Positions 49,486 through 61,960 of a DNA stretch of 64,000 nucleotides are shown in pieces; the first letter of the stretch is position 1; each line of letters begins with the position of its first letter. The stretch is from the NCBI GenBank assembly GCA_019914995.1, contig CM034144.1, forward strand, positions 1,985,489 to 2,049,488, in the 5' to 3' direction. The translations under genes and the position numbers were made by a program. The notes under the pieces were generated by a model. It was given only the letters and a program-made list of their open reading frames with translations. It was not told the DNA's origin and ran no database searches. Origin of the DNA: Acanthochlamys bracteata. Its lineage: Eukaryota > Streptophyta > Magnoliopsida > Pandanales > Velloziaceae.

Positions 49486-50272
49486 CATAGTTGTAAGAAC
49501 CGGACCGGATATCGAATCGAAAAACTATCCGGATCACGGTTCTAGAGTTGAACCGTCGGATCAATAATATTAAAGTATTTTTAACTAATAATGATAATAA
49601 TTATAGTAAGAAATCTACTGCCAATGATACTACCAATAATAATAGCTATAGTAATCATAATAAAAAATTAGAAGTATTTTTATTATACCATTACTATCAA
49701 CAACAACAACAATAATAATCACAGCGAAAATTTAAATATTGCCATCATAATTGCCTCCACCAACAATAATAATAATAACTAAAATTTATAATAAGAAATA
49801 TTTAAATAAATTAGGAGATTAGAAAAAGATAAAACCATAAAATAGATAAATTATAAAAGAGATATAACTAATTTTTTTAAATATACATATTTGAGTCTAA
49901 ATATTTTACAATATAAAAATTTAAAAATCACTAATAATTGATATATATAAATAAGACATAATCAATTATACTTTTGCATTATCACATCCAAATGCATAAT
50001 CTAAACTACATATCATTTTTCAACATAGGGTTATTAATAATTATTTTTGCATTAAATATATCATCAATTTAAAAATTTTTAATTAATCTTTTAAAAAATT
50101 TTTCAACCCGGTTTGACCCGGGCGGGCGGGTCGACCGGGTTGAAGCGGGTCAAACGGGGTCAAAATGGATCGATTGCATAAATAATTCTTTTGTAAACCC
50201 GGACCGATTTACCGTCCGGGTCGACGATTTTCGGGTCGACCCGGACGGGTCGGTCCGGATTTGATAGCTATG
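49486..50272 (-). mobile_element. hAT-type non-autonomous element, CATAG family, copy 2 (787 bp)
   Basis: Ends CATAGTTGTAAGAACCGG and (reverse complement of the right end) CATAGCTATCAAATCCGG with exact 8-bp duplications GTTTTCAT at 49478-49485 and 50273-50280. Homologous to the copy at 27603, reversed. The ends are full of GGTCGACCCGG-type motifs; the core is AT-rich with AATAATAATAA runs. No ORF. Confidence 0.85.
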
Positions 50273-51070
50273 GTTTTCATTTTAGACTCATGATCGTTTG
50301 CTCTTGTTTAAGGAGAAGGACGTCATTAGTGATTAGGTCTGTTGTTAGATAAATTTTTATTATATTAAAACAATTTAATGTAATATTTTTATAAATTGTA
50401 TATTTGTTGTATGAAAACAATAATATAATTTAAATTTTATTTAACATTGACTATATTTTGTATTTGTTGAATGAAACTTTAGTTTTAGTAATATTTAGTA
50501 TTGATTTAATATTTTATAATATTTTTTCATGATAATACAAATACAAAAATAAATTAAAAAAATAAAATTAGTGACCAACAAGAGGTAGTCGCTGATATTT
50601 ACGAATAGCGACCGATAGAAACTGGTCACTAATATCTAAACAGTAGAAAAATCTGTGACCAGGTAGCACGGTTGCTGATGAGGATAGTTGCGGCTAGATG
50701 CTAGCAGTCGCGATTGTTCTTGCTAAGCGACTAGACACACTGGTCGCCAATGAAGGCACCAGTGACTGCCGCAAAGCCGTCGTGAATGCTAGTATCCGCG
50801 ACCGTGGAGAGATAGTCGCGGTTGGCTGCAAAATAATGACCACGCTGACTTGCTCGCGAATAATAGAAACTCAATGGTCCCTGTTAGTTGAACCTATTGC
50901 ATCCAGCGTCTACATATGGTCGCAATAAGCTTCAATGACTAGGCTAGAGCGATCATTGCGGCGATCGTTGCAAACCGATCGCGAAAAGCTTTAGCGACCG
51001 TTTTCACGTAATAGCGACCAGCTTTACTGGTCTCGATTGGTGTTATGTCTTGTAGTGATTGCTTGTCAAT

Positions 51071-51450
51071 CACTACATGAAAAAGGGTCTTTTGCGACCA
51101 CATTAGAGAACATTAGAAAACGATCACTATTGAAGATCAATAGCGATCAAAACAAGCTACTATTTTAATTTTACATCCACAACCAAAAAGAGACAGAGTC
51201 ATGGTTAAGGAGCAGTAGCAACCAACAGACAAAAGTCGCTGTTGATTTACAAAAAAGAGTGACTTGTTGCAAATAACAAACACTATTACTTTAACTATAG
51301 CAATTAGGTACTCCGCTGGTCGCTAACGATAAAACCCAATAGCGGCCAATAGTCTGGTAGTTGCTATTTCTGAAACGTAACGACGAGCAATTGAGCATGT
51401 CGGTCGTTGTTGCCCGTTAGCAACGACTGGTTGCCAGCGCTTGTCACTAT
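51071..51450 (+). mobile_element. CACTA terminus, truncated element
   Basis: CACTACATGAAAAAGGGTC at 51071 is a CACTA-type end, followed by about 370 bp of subterminal motifs (GCGACC, AGCGATC, GGTCGC, GCAACCA). No matching far end was found before the next element at 52595. It lies 13 bp from the right end of the previous CACTA element, in mirror orientation. Confidence 0.6.
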
Positions 51451-51918
51451 TATTTGAAAACTTAATAATTGATATTAATTACCAAACTTATTTTTAATAA
51501 AATCTAAATCATTGGATTTAACTTATAAAACTTTTATATCATACTAATAAAATTTTAGATTATATATACACTTATTTGTGTTTAATATTTATATATGACC
51601 AATAGACATATATGATTTAATAATTGGTTGGCATAATTTGGAGGACTTACTTATATCAGAAATTTATGAAAAATGTATACTGAATGTGCTTTTGTGGAAT
51701 ATATCCAACGATTTAAATATACAATTTGAAGTATAAAATAAGAAAGTTTGATCACTTAGGTTAGAGTATAATTCTTACGAACCTTAACTAGCTACTCACT
51801 TTTGTTGGTACCTACTTTACTCTATAAAAATGTACGTAAATTATTTACTGAGATCGAATATAAATAACTACCCAAATTATTTGAAAGCATGTCAAAATGA
51901 TATATCACAATTTTGACA

Positions 51919-52130
51919 AGTAACACCCTTTATTTTAGTGTAAGTAGTCTGCTTTACTTAGTACAAGTAACACATTTCATGTAAGATAAGTAGTTCGTTT
52001 CACTTCAGGATAGGCATCCCGCTTCTGTTTTTTAACAAGTAGCATGTTTCATTTAAAGTAGCCCGCTATACTTTAGGGCAATGGCCCATTTTAATTACTT
52101 CAAAGAATAGCCGCTCTACTGGAGTGAAAA
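51919..52130. repeat. Degenerate minisatellite, about 24-bp units
   Basis: About nine adjoining units can be aligned by eye: AGTAACACCCTTTATTTTAG, AGTAGTCTGCTTTACTTAG, AGTAACACATTTCATGTAAG, AGTAGTTCGTTTCACTTCAG, AGGCATCCCGCTTCTG, AGTAGCATGTTTCATTTAA, AGTAGCCCGCTATACTTTAG, ATGGCCCATTTTAATTAC and AATAGCCGCTCTACTG. Length varies from 19 to 26 bp. Confidence 0.55.
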
Positions 52131-52614
52131 TTTAAAAGGTTTAATCTGACATTAATTATCAATATATTGGAAAAATATTTAGATAGATTTTGACTCATTC
52201 TTTTCATACCTAATTGATTTTGGAGAGAATCCTAATTTTATCACAAGGATAACATATGTGCTTTTACTAAGAGCAAAGTTATAGTACGTCTGCAAGTGTT
52301 ATTAGAAACAATACATTTTAGTCTAACAAAATCTTTTGAAGTCAACTTTAAAATATCTTATTTTAATTTAGATATAAAACAAGATTTGGTATCTCAACAA
52401 CACTTAATTATCGCCTAAATGACATGTTAAATTGAATCAACAGGCTCTAAAGGTGAACAATAGTTATTACTAAAGTTGAACCAGGCTGAGCAACGCTACT
52501 TAGAGGCATTCAGAGGGACATGACGGTATAACCAAGTCCTTTTATTATTTAGAAGTTGCTAACCGTCATTATTCTCCGGTGACGGTCTTCATAACACTAT
52601 TACAAAAAAGATCT

Positions 52615-53010
52615 TTACCGACTGATAAAGTTCATTGGGTAAGTATGCAAACTACCGACTAAAAACATAACAATCGATAACTCTGATAAAATTACCAACT
52701 GACAGACACTTCAATCGGTATGTTAATAACATTACTGACTATGTATACTAAGTCGTTAATTATGTTAACAAATTACCGACTGAATATTTAATTAGTCAGT
52801 AATTACTATTTATCGACTCAATAAGTAATCAGTCTATAATTATGTTAACAATTTGCGGACTGAATACTTAGTTAGTCGGTATATCCTGATTTGTCGACTC
52901 AATAAGTAACCAGTCGGGAATTATGTTAACAAATTGCCGATTGAATACTTAACTAGTTGGTAATTATGAATTTGCCAACTGAAGTAGTTAGTCGATAATT
53001 TGTCTTAATG
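52615..53010. repeat. Left subterminal repeats of the CACTA element
   Basis: Repeated ACCGACTGA/ACTAAC/GTCGGTAATTATGTTAAC-type motifs in both orientations. In En/Spm-type elements such motifs are the binding sites of the small TnpA-like protein. Confidence 0.75.
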
Positions 53011-53029
53011 AACCCGATCAAACTAGAAC

Positions 53030-53230
53030 CTACTCATTTCTTCCCCGTGCAGCCCTAGGTAGCTTTTCGCCGGAGCCGTTCCCTCGCCGAAGCCATTCCC
53101 TTCCCGCTTCATCTCGTGGGATTTGCTCCCGTTCTGCTGGATATCGGAAAGAGCCTCTCTGCCTCGCCGGTCGGACTGATCCCGTTCTGTAGTTGTTTGC
53201 TGGTGAGCTTCCCTCCCGTTATCCCGTTCT
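53030..53230 (+). promoter_or_regulatory. GC-rich leader of the CACTA element
   Basis: A GC-rich island (for example TTCGCCGGAGCCGTTCCC) in AT-rich surroundings, just inside the left subterminal repeats. Its position suggests the promoter or first non-coding exon of the transposase gene. The 133-codon frame on the opposite strand has no known domain. A captured host fragment is an alternative. Confidence 0.35.
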
Positions 53231-54981
53231 CGAATCAAATGAAAGCTTCTTGTGTTTAATATGTTGAATAAATATTTAAATTTCTGTATGTTTGATATAT
53301 GCAGTGGTGTATTTTTTGTTCGCCTAGTAGTTATTGTGTTTGTTGGTTGTCTGGATAAAATGCTGGCTAATGTAAAACTTGTTGGACTGAATTTCAAAAA
53401 TGTCAATGATTCCAATATTAACATCCCCTAGTGAAGAACATTGACCTTTTTCTATGAAATGTGAGACCTTGTTATGAGAAAGTTTAGCAACTGTTAAGAA
53501 TAAAAGCATGCACATTTGTTTGTTGTTATATGTATATGATTTGAGTTAATCTGAAAAACAATCACTTATAATAAAGATAATCTTCGCCTATTTTGGGAGA
53601 AACAATATTTATTTAGACATATTTTATAATCTTAGAACTTTGCTAGTTGAATATATAAAAAGAATCTAAACTATTTTTGTATCTTTTGACTTAACAATCA
53701 TCTTAGGTCTCTCTCAGAAAATAAAAAGAATGACATAATTTGTCCATAATGGCAATGCCATTTCTCTCTCAAAAAAAAAAGAACAAAAACTCTCTTCTAA
53801 CCATTTAAACCATCATGAATAAAATTATAAAATCTCTTTGAAGAAAGTAGAGGATGTTAGTAAAATTGTCTTTCATTTATACTTCTCCATTCTCCCAAAA
53901 TATTTGACATTTTTAAAATTCGATTGAGTTACTTAGAAACTTGGTATAAAATTTTGTGTTTTTTATCAAATAAGAAAAGTTAAATTTTTACTTTTTCTAG
54001 TTAAATTAGTTAGCTTGTTTACTTTTTTTTAATTTGAACAAACATGTATAATAGTTTTCTTGACAACTTTTTTTAAAGATGACAAATTTAGCATTAATTT
54101 ATTCATTCATAGTTTCATGTTATGTAATATTCACATATAGGTTTGTAGCTTATAAGCTCATTTTCCTTCACTTTTGGCTTGATTCATTTGATTGCACTTT
54201 AATTTCTATCTAGAAGTGGAAGGACTTACTCGGGAACATAGGTATTTGCCGATTGCAACCAGTGGAGGGTTGAATCAGCAAAGACAGATGTGAGAACTGC
54301 TTGAACAATATCACTTCAATTAATCCAAAATTTTCACTTTTTTCATTTGATTTTTGAAAGAAACACACGCACATCTTTCATGATGTCATATGCTAAAAGA
54401 ATATATGACATAGTGATTGAAAGTTTGGTGAACTTGCACTACTCGTTCAATTCTAATTAAAGTTGATTATAGGAACATTTCTTCTCTTTGGTAATTGGAA
54501 AAATTGTTCATTAACTGAAAAAAAGAAAGAAAAAAAATAATTGCAATCTATATATGTTATACATATACATATATACCTACGAAACTTGTTTTTTTTGTTC
54601 TTTTTCTATTTTTTATTTAGATGACTATATGTGTTGAATTGAGCACTATATAGCTTAGTGTTTTGGACTGTTAATTAGTATAGCTTAGTATTTCAATACA
54701 AGTAAAAATTAGATGATTGTTAGAAATGCTATCCGGACATGTTTTGATTTTGAGATTCAACAAGAACAAAAAGACATTTGCTACAAGTGGACTCCTAATG
54801 ATATATCATATTATGCATAATATTATATGTGTAGGAAGATTAACTTTTAATGAAAGATTAAATTTTTATTATTTCTAGAAAAATTTAACATTTAACATAT
54901 ATAATAATTAATTAGTTATAGTATAATTTTAAATAGTAGAACTAAATTTTAAAAATTTTTATGAAGAATGAATAAAGTTAG

Positions 54982-57600
54982 ATGTATAATCTCGATAAGC
55001 TGTCGGAAGAATATATAGATGGATTCCGCTCTTTCATGCAATTTGCTAAAAATCATTTACCGAATGTTGGTGAGATGCATTACCCATGCCGATACTATTT
55101 GAATAGATATTCAAACATGCTCGAATAGGTGTACATGCATTTACTTGTCAATGGTTTTATGGTGTCTTACACGATACGGAACCTTCATGGAGAAGTCACT
55201 CAATAAGATAATTAGAGTCATGGTGCTTCTTTAGGTGAAACCCCAGTGAGAATCGGTGAGGATGAGGAATATGACGAAATGTTTGAAATTTTGAAGGATA
55301 TACGCAATGGTGGTGTTGTGGATATAGAGATCCGTCAAGTAGCTGTGGAGGGTGAGACTCCTCAACCATTCCGTGGTGAAGGTTTAGAGTCATTTGTGGC
55401 ATATGATATTGATGGATATGATAAGTTACTTGAAAATATCGAGAAGTCATTATACGAGGGATGCACAATTTCAAAATTATCTTTCCTTGTAAAGCTGCTT
55501 CATGTTAAGGTGCTTAACCGTTGGAGCAACAAGGGCTTTAATATGATGCTTGACCTTTTGAATGATGCTTTTTGAAAGGGCATTTACTGTCTTCATCCTA
55601 CTATCAGTGTCGAAAGGTTTTGAAGGATTTAGGTTTGGGATGGGAACCTATTGGTGCATGCAAGAATGATTATGTTATTTTTAGAAAGGAGTTGATAAAT
55701 GAGGAGGAGAAGTGCCCTGAATGTAATAAATCTAAGTGGAAGGTTAGTGATGACACCGATAAGAAAGTTCCCAAAAAACTTGTTCGTCATTTTTTATTAG
55801 TACCCAGATTGCGATGATTTTATATAAAGAAAGATGGCCCTAGATATGAGATGACATAAAGAGAAACGTGTAGATAATCCTCGTATTCTAAGGCATCCTA
55901 CATATGCTAAGGCTTGGAAGGATTTTGATGTGAAGTATCCTTGGTTTGCCCATGATGCTCAAAACTTGCTCTTGGCCTGGCAAGCGATGGTTTCAATCCT
56001 TTTGGAGACATGAGCAATACTTATAGTTGTTGGCTAGTTATCTTATTACTATACAATATGCCTCCATCGATGTGTATGAAGGAACCATATTTTATAATGT
56101 CACTTTTAATTTCTAGAAAAAAGACACCGGGTAGAGATATTGATTTATATATTTAACCATTGATCGAAGAGTTGAAGATATTATGGAAGAACGGAGTTCC
56201 AACATATGACGCCATCTCCAACACTATATTTCAATTAAATGCAGTTGTTCTATGAACTATAAATGATTTTCCAGCATATGGAGTTTTATCCGGATGGAAC
56301 ACAAAAAGCTATTTGGCATGCCCTATTTGCAACAAATACACATATTTGGTAAAACTTAGAAACAAAATTGGTTATCTTGGTCATCGTCGCTATTTGCAAT
56401 CATCCATAGAGAAGGAGTAAGAAATTCAATGGAAGGCAAGAAGCAGCAACACCCCCTCCTATGTTGACAATTGATGAATTGTTAGAGCAGTTTGGAAAAC
56501 CTCCATATGGTAGAAAGAGGAAACGCACTACCGAAGAGCTAAATTGGATAAAAAAAAGTATTTTTTTGAACTACCATATTGGAAAGAATCTCACAATTTG
56601 ACACAATCTTAATGTCGTGTATCGAGAAAAATATTTGTGATAATATTTTGGAAACAACGTTGAATGTAAATAAAAAACAAAGGATACACTGAAGACTTGT
56701 TGGGACTTAGAAGATCAGGATATACGGTGTGAATTGCATACAAAAAAATTAGATACAAATAAGTGGTAGAAATGGATTGCGGCGTATATATTATCACATC
56801 AAGAAAGAAAAAAATTTTGTGAGTTTTTTAAATCTGTAAGATTTTTAGATGTGTAAATATGGTGGATGGAAAATCTCAGGATTGAAGAGTCATGATAATC
56901 ATGTTCTGTTGTAATGCTTACTGCCTATTGGTTTTTAGACAATTATATGTAATTGGTATAAGAAATCAATGAACTGGGAAGATTTTTTAGACAATTATAT
57001 GCAAAGACTTTAAGGCTGAAATTTTTAGAGAGTTGCAACAGAACATTATGATTATTCTTTTCAAGGTCAAGATGATATTTCCTCCAGCATTTTTTGATAT
57101 CATGGTACATTTAGTTGTGCGCTTGGCGGAAGAAGCTATCAAGAGAGGTCCTGTTCATTACTAATAGATGTATTGTATAGAGAGGTGAAATTTTATTATA
57201 GAAACCTCAAAATTCTTGTTTAACTTTTCTATTAAAATCTTCTAATTTTTCTTTATTTTATCGATACATGTAGGGCCTTTGGTACATTTAAGACGTCCGT
57301 TCGTAATAGAGCACCTCGAGAAGGTTATATACCTAAATCTTATACTGTGAATGAGTGTCTAATTTTTTGCTCTAGATAGTTGCGAGAGTTGGCGACTAGA
57401 TTCAAGACAAGAATGACATAAAGATGGAGAGCAACATGTTGATACAATATTTTCTTTATTTTCTAAGAAGGTCCAACCGTTGGGCAAGACAAACCAAATT
57501 CTCTTCACAGAGATAGGAGTACAGTTTAGCACATTGGTTTATTTTAAATAATTGCGACGAAGTTGTTCCATATCTCAGGTAAGTATTTAGAATTTCAAAA
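54982..57600 (+). pseudogene. TNP2-type CACTA transposase remnant (transposase-associated, Transposase_21, DUF4218 domains)
   Basis: From ATG 54982: YIDGFRSFMQFAKNHLPN and MHYPCRYYLNRYSN, then a stop, then YMHLLVNGFMVSYTIRNLHG, matching the N-terminal transposase-associated domain. At 55246-55817 two frames give FNMMLDLLNDAF and CRKVLKDLGLGWEPIGACKN, then CPECNKSKWK, the start of Transposase_21. DNPRILRHPTYAKAWKDFD and KYPWFAHDAQN follow near 55875-55965, after a stop. DUF4218 pieces are WKISGLKSHDNHVLL (about 56866-56910) and FPPAFFDIMVHLVVRLAEEA (about 57078-57140). Near 57533-57583 AHWFILNNCDEVVPYL is intact. At least several stops and frameshifts; it cannot make a full transposase. Confidence 0.85.
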
Positions 57601-59039
57601 CACAATATTTTTTGACGCTTACTAAGCATAATTTATAATTACAATGAACATGATGAGCTTCTCAAAATAGAGAGTTCATTTAATTTGAAATCAAAGCAAC
57701 GAGATGTGTTTAAAGCAATTAGGTAATCTGGAAAATTTGAGTATAAAATTTTAACACAACAATTTATTGACCGTAAGATTCGATTTATTAAATTTTTAGC
57801 CAAACAAATGAAATTATTTTTTTTATATTTTTATTAAGATAAGAATCTTATGTGTGTAAGATGAAATCAAAGATCAAGATATAAATTTTAGCCTTTGGTA
57901 TTTTAAATGTATAATTAGGTTTGAAATATTGTCAATATGAATTTTTTTGATTTATAGTATCGTTTGTTGACTCAAAATAGTTGAATTTTTGTGTAAGGTA
58001 ATTATAAAGATCAAGTTTTAAATTTCTATAGTATTTTGAGTGAAGTCTTGAGTGTTTGACATATCTCAAGGGCCATCAAGTTTTTCTATTCAAATGTGAA
58101 TGGTTTGATTTAGAACACAAAAAATCCATCAGAATTGAGGATCACTTTACTAGCATTAACATTACTAAGAGATGATATCAAAATGATCTGTTCGTGTTTC
58201 CTATGAATGTGACTTAAGTGTTTTATCTTCAAGATAGATGAAGGTACGAGAAATAGATCATCTAAAACAAGATTCACATTTATATGATCCTCATTGTTTG
58301 AGGGGAGGAGACCGAAGAAGACACACATGTTGATGAAGAAGCAATCATCGAAAGATAATGATAATGATGCCTATCAATAAAAGTGATGATGAATAGAATT
58401 GATATTATAAGAAATGTGAGATGATAGTCATAGAAATAAGTCATTTAAACAAGATATTTTTGAACTTTTTTTTTTACTGATTGAAGATTTTATACAACTA
58501 CTTTTATATTTATATTTATGATGATCAAAATCTAAAAGAAAAGCTCGGACAAGTGTAACTATAGTGAATATGATTGATTTTGAGATTATAAGTCTAATGG
58601 TTATATTAAAGGTAACCTTTTTATTTTTATAAATTCTATTTAATTTAAGTCTCATTATATCTTATTTTGTCCTATATAGAACTATTGATACATAAACGTG
58701 CTTTTAATATTTAATAGATATGACTTAGAAATGTATATACTGAGAAATAAGAAAAAAGTTAAAGTTGATATCCCAAATGGCATATAGATACCGCTAATTT
58801 GAAGATGCGTGGAGTTAGTTCGCAAAGGAGATGGCATATCTGATTCCTACTTATGCTCCTGTAAAAAATACTAAAGATAGGAGTAAGATTGATCAATTTA
58901 TAAAAATGAGATTTATTTTATGATGGCTTTAAGTATCTTAAAGTTGGCATAATCTACTTTATATGGTTTGACAGTTGCTAACAAGTTTTTTTATTATCAT
59001 AGGATAAGTTTGAGTTAGATTTGTCTGATCTTGGGATCT

Positions 59040-59790
59040 TAACATGTTTACATAATACTAGTTCAAATCGATATAAAAATTGGCGTTATGAGTGCCATGA
59101 CTACTTTAGAAGTGTCGATGGCGGAGAGAAAGCTCGAGTAAACCTTTATTAGGATTTCGCCCATTCAGCAGCCTGATGTGAAGAATTGATATGTGATCAA
59201 TTTGATTTGCCAGAATGGATCGTAAGATTTGTTTATCTAAATTTTTGCTGCATTTTTTTATCTCATTAGTGGATAATATGCTTATCATTGGTCATATGCA
59301 GAGAAAATTAGAAAAAAAAAAACAAGCTCGTGTAAAGAATAATAGTAAGCACATAGCAGGCTCACGCACTTTTTGAGCAATACAACAAGAGAAGGTCTTT
59401 TTCTTATAGTTTTCTAATTAATTGCATTAATATAACAAAGACAATAAGACTTTAACTAATTAACTATATGAGTCTTTGCAATTTATAGAATGCCAATTGT
59501 ATTGATTTGTATAAAGAGACGCATATTTCAAATGCAAAAGAAAAGAATGGCGGTTGGATATTCGGAGGAGTCACAATCGAATTACATAAGTTATGTCCTT
59601 TATATACAAATTTTTAGCGATTAACCTTAAGAGTTAAGGTTTATAATATGCTATGATATTTTGTTTTAAATAAAATACATAATCAAATGGTTGAGATGCA
59701 GACCAAGTCTCAAGACAAGGGGAAAGTAATCGATGTGAAGAGATATGCCTATCGTGATTGGGAAAGCACGCGGGTATCTTCGTAGACATG
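59040..59790 (+). pseudogene. Ptta/En-Spm plant transposase (Transposase_24) remnant
   Basis: Pieces in order: YKNWRYECHDYFRS (about 59070-59112), a stretch reading CEELICDQFDLPEWI (about 59178-59220), RKLEKKKQARVKNNSKH followed by IAGSRTF (about 59300-59373), and NCIDLYKETHISNAKEKNGG (about 59492-59553). They match the order of the Transposase_24 domain (SGSKSF then YxETH motifs). Stops and introns separate them. It is the second protein expected in a CACTA element, downstream of TNP2. Confidence 0.7.
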
Positions 59791-60984
59791 GCGTGGACCT
59801 AAGCCGCCTAGCATCCGTTCTGCTGGTTCCTCTACCCAAACATAAAAAATTCTGTTTTGAAAGATAAGATTATAACTTTAGAGAAAAAGAATGAAAGATA
59901 ATAGGCTGAGCTTGAGAAGCAACAACACGAGCTTGAGAAGCAACCAAAAGAACTGCTTGAGACTAGACAACGCCTCCCGTGAAAATGAAGAAAAAGTATT
60001 ATTTCTCATGAAGATGCTTGGGAAACTTTAAAATGCTACTGGACCACCTATATAGTAAGTTCATTATGTGTTTCTTTTAAAAATTAGTTTTACTTTATTT
60101 CAGCTAGAGTAAAGATATATTTATTGCTTGATTCTATTCATTATTTTTTTTGTTGACTGATTAGTGTTTGATCATTATTAGTTTTACTTTATTAGTTTTA
60201 TTTGACAAATTTACTTTACACCAATAACTTTGAAGTAGTTATACTTTAACAAAGTTTTAAACAAAACCACCAATGTGCTGTTGGTTTCTAAGTTTTACAA
60301 CAAATTTGTCACTGCTTGCCGATGCATCTGAACTCATGCTCTTCTATTTGAATTTATGAATCCAGCATATTGTAATGTTATTATTGTAATATTTGAACTC
60401 ATGCTCTTCTGGTTGCCCATATTGTAATGTTATTAATGTAATGCTCTTTTGTTTGAACTCATACTCTTCTAGTTGCCCATACTGTAATGATATTAATGTG
60501 CTTTCTGTATGCTGCTACCAGCACATATTATGAATCCAGTCCATAGAGAAGTTGGCTTCGTTAATGCATGTTTAAATTTAGGATTGATGATTTCAAAACA
60601 TATATATTTTTTACTCTATGTCTTATAATAAAATTATTTGCTTTGATTGTTGTAGGAATGGTGTTTTAGATAGCTAGCTAGGGTGCTTCGTTGTAAGAAA
60701 AACCAAGCTTTTCTTTATTTGTTTGCAATTAATGTATGAGACGATGTATGGATACAACCACATAACCAAATTGAGTTTGGTTTAAGCGTATGAGGAATAT
60801 TAAAATTTAAAGTTTTCTTTCATCTGTTTGTATTTGAACGTTTGTGGCGAATGGACAGTAGAGTTGTGTATACACTATTCATATTTTTTGTTGGTGAATG
60901 AATAGTAGTGTTGAGTAATGTGAATATAAATATTTGTTGTTATGTATATGCTAATAGAAATAGAAACAGCAGATCAATGCTATG

Positions 60985-61450
60985 TAATTGCCGACTACAC
61001 ATGTAATCAGTCGGTACTGAATATACTACTCAATTACTGACTAACAAGTTAGTCGGTAATTACTGACTACACAGTTAGTCGTTAATTTAAGACGGCGGAC
61101 GCAGTCGATAATTCACTAACAATGAAAGTAGTGGGTAGTTATCGACTAGAGACTTAGTTTGTATCTACCATTCAAATAAATAGTCAGTACTTTCCGACAA
61201 GAAAAGCAGTTGATAATTACCAACTAACCTGTTCGTCAGTATGTTCTCGACCAACAATTTAGTCCGTAATTTGAGTCAGAATTGTTCAGTCGGTACTTTA
61301 CTGTGTGGTGCCGACTTAGATTGTATACTCAGTTGGGAAACAGTTTACCGAATTTGATTTGCCGACACTTTGCCGACTCTATTTTTTCAGTCGCTAATTT
61401 GCTTTGCCAACCGAAAAAGATAAGTTGCCGACTGATTGTGTCAGTCAGTA
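60985..61450. repeat. Right subterminal repeats of the CACTA element
   Basis: Repeats of GTTAGTCGGTAATTACTGAC, CAGTCGGTAC and TTGCCGACT-type motifs in both orientations up to the terminal inverted repeat. Confidence 0.75.
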
Positions 61451-61752
61451 AGGCTATTTTTTGTAATAGTGTAAGCCTCAGTCTCATTAAGTTAGTAAGA
61501 TATAAATCCTTCATGAATTTTATAATTTTGCTTGTTGCTAAAGGTTGAATGATCATTATACATATTGTTATTACATGACAAGAGGAGGATCCAATTAGAC
61601 AAAATCATAAAATAGAGCAAGAGCCGGCAAGAACATGATCGGCGATATGAATAGCAACAACACAATTGCGAAAGAACACTACAGCATAATATTGTGATCA
61701 TAAGTAGACGAAATTGCGAAGAATCTATCACAAATAAATAGTATTTTACGGA

Positions 61753-61960
61753 CACTACAACAAAATTACTCTTTATCTATTAAATAAAGAGCCAATGATC
61801 GGTTACATATACTCAACAATTAGAGTTACTGACTTAACAAAATAGTCGGTAAGCTAAGTCCTTCATCGACTATACTTTTCAGTCACTATTTTGTCTAAAT
61901 ACTACCTTGTCATTTTTTATTGTTAAATTTCAATTGGTAAAATCCGTTTTTGTTGTAGCG
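61753..61960. mobile_element. Small CACTA-derived MITE (about 208 bp)
   Basis: The left end CACTACAACAAAATTAC and the right end (reverse complement CGCTACAACAAAAACGG) agree over 13 of the first 14 bases. Internal TAGTCGGTAAGC and ATCGACTATA motifs resemble CACTA subterminal repeats. The flanking trinucleotides (GGA, AGG) do not match, so the duplication is lost or the ends have changed. Confidence 0.55.

Larger units (their letters stand above)
42944..51057. mobile_element. CACTA-like element (second copy), eroded, with many nested insertions
   Basis: The right end reads GTCTTGTAGTG (ending 51057), so its inverted form begins CACTACAAGAC. The left end is eroded (AAGTAGCAAGTTTTTGTGACCAG from about 42944). 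Both ends have subterminal motifs of one family: GCGACC, GACCGGTCGC, TGGTCGC at 42955-43265 and 50570-51040. No transposase ORF is recognisable, so it is either non-autonomous or worn. It carries a Tourist MITE, a TRIM/LARD-like LTR element, a 179-bp tandem array, a solo LTR and a hAT copy. The left boundary and a matching target duplication are not established. Confidence 0.6.
52595..61471 (+). mobile_element. CACTA (En/Spm) DNA transposon, both ends present, 8,877 bp
   Basis: The left end CACTATTACAAAAAAGATC and the right end (reverse complement CACTATTACAAAAAATAGCC) agree over the first 15 bases. Exact TAA duplications lie at 52592-52594 and 61472-61474. Subterminal motifs (ACCGACTGA, TTAGTCGGTAATTA) fill about 52615-53010 and 60985-61450. 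In order, the + strand carries a GC-rich leader (about 53030-53230), a TNP2-type transposase remnant and a Ptta/En-Spm remnant. The coding parts have many stops, so it is not autonomous now, though its ends are well preserved. Confidence 0.93.

Noticed and set aside
53023-53424. 133-codon - strand ORF
   Set aside because: Antisense to the GC-rich CACTA leader, no recognised domain; kept only as a composition anomaly.
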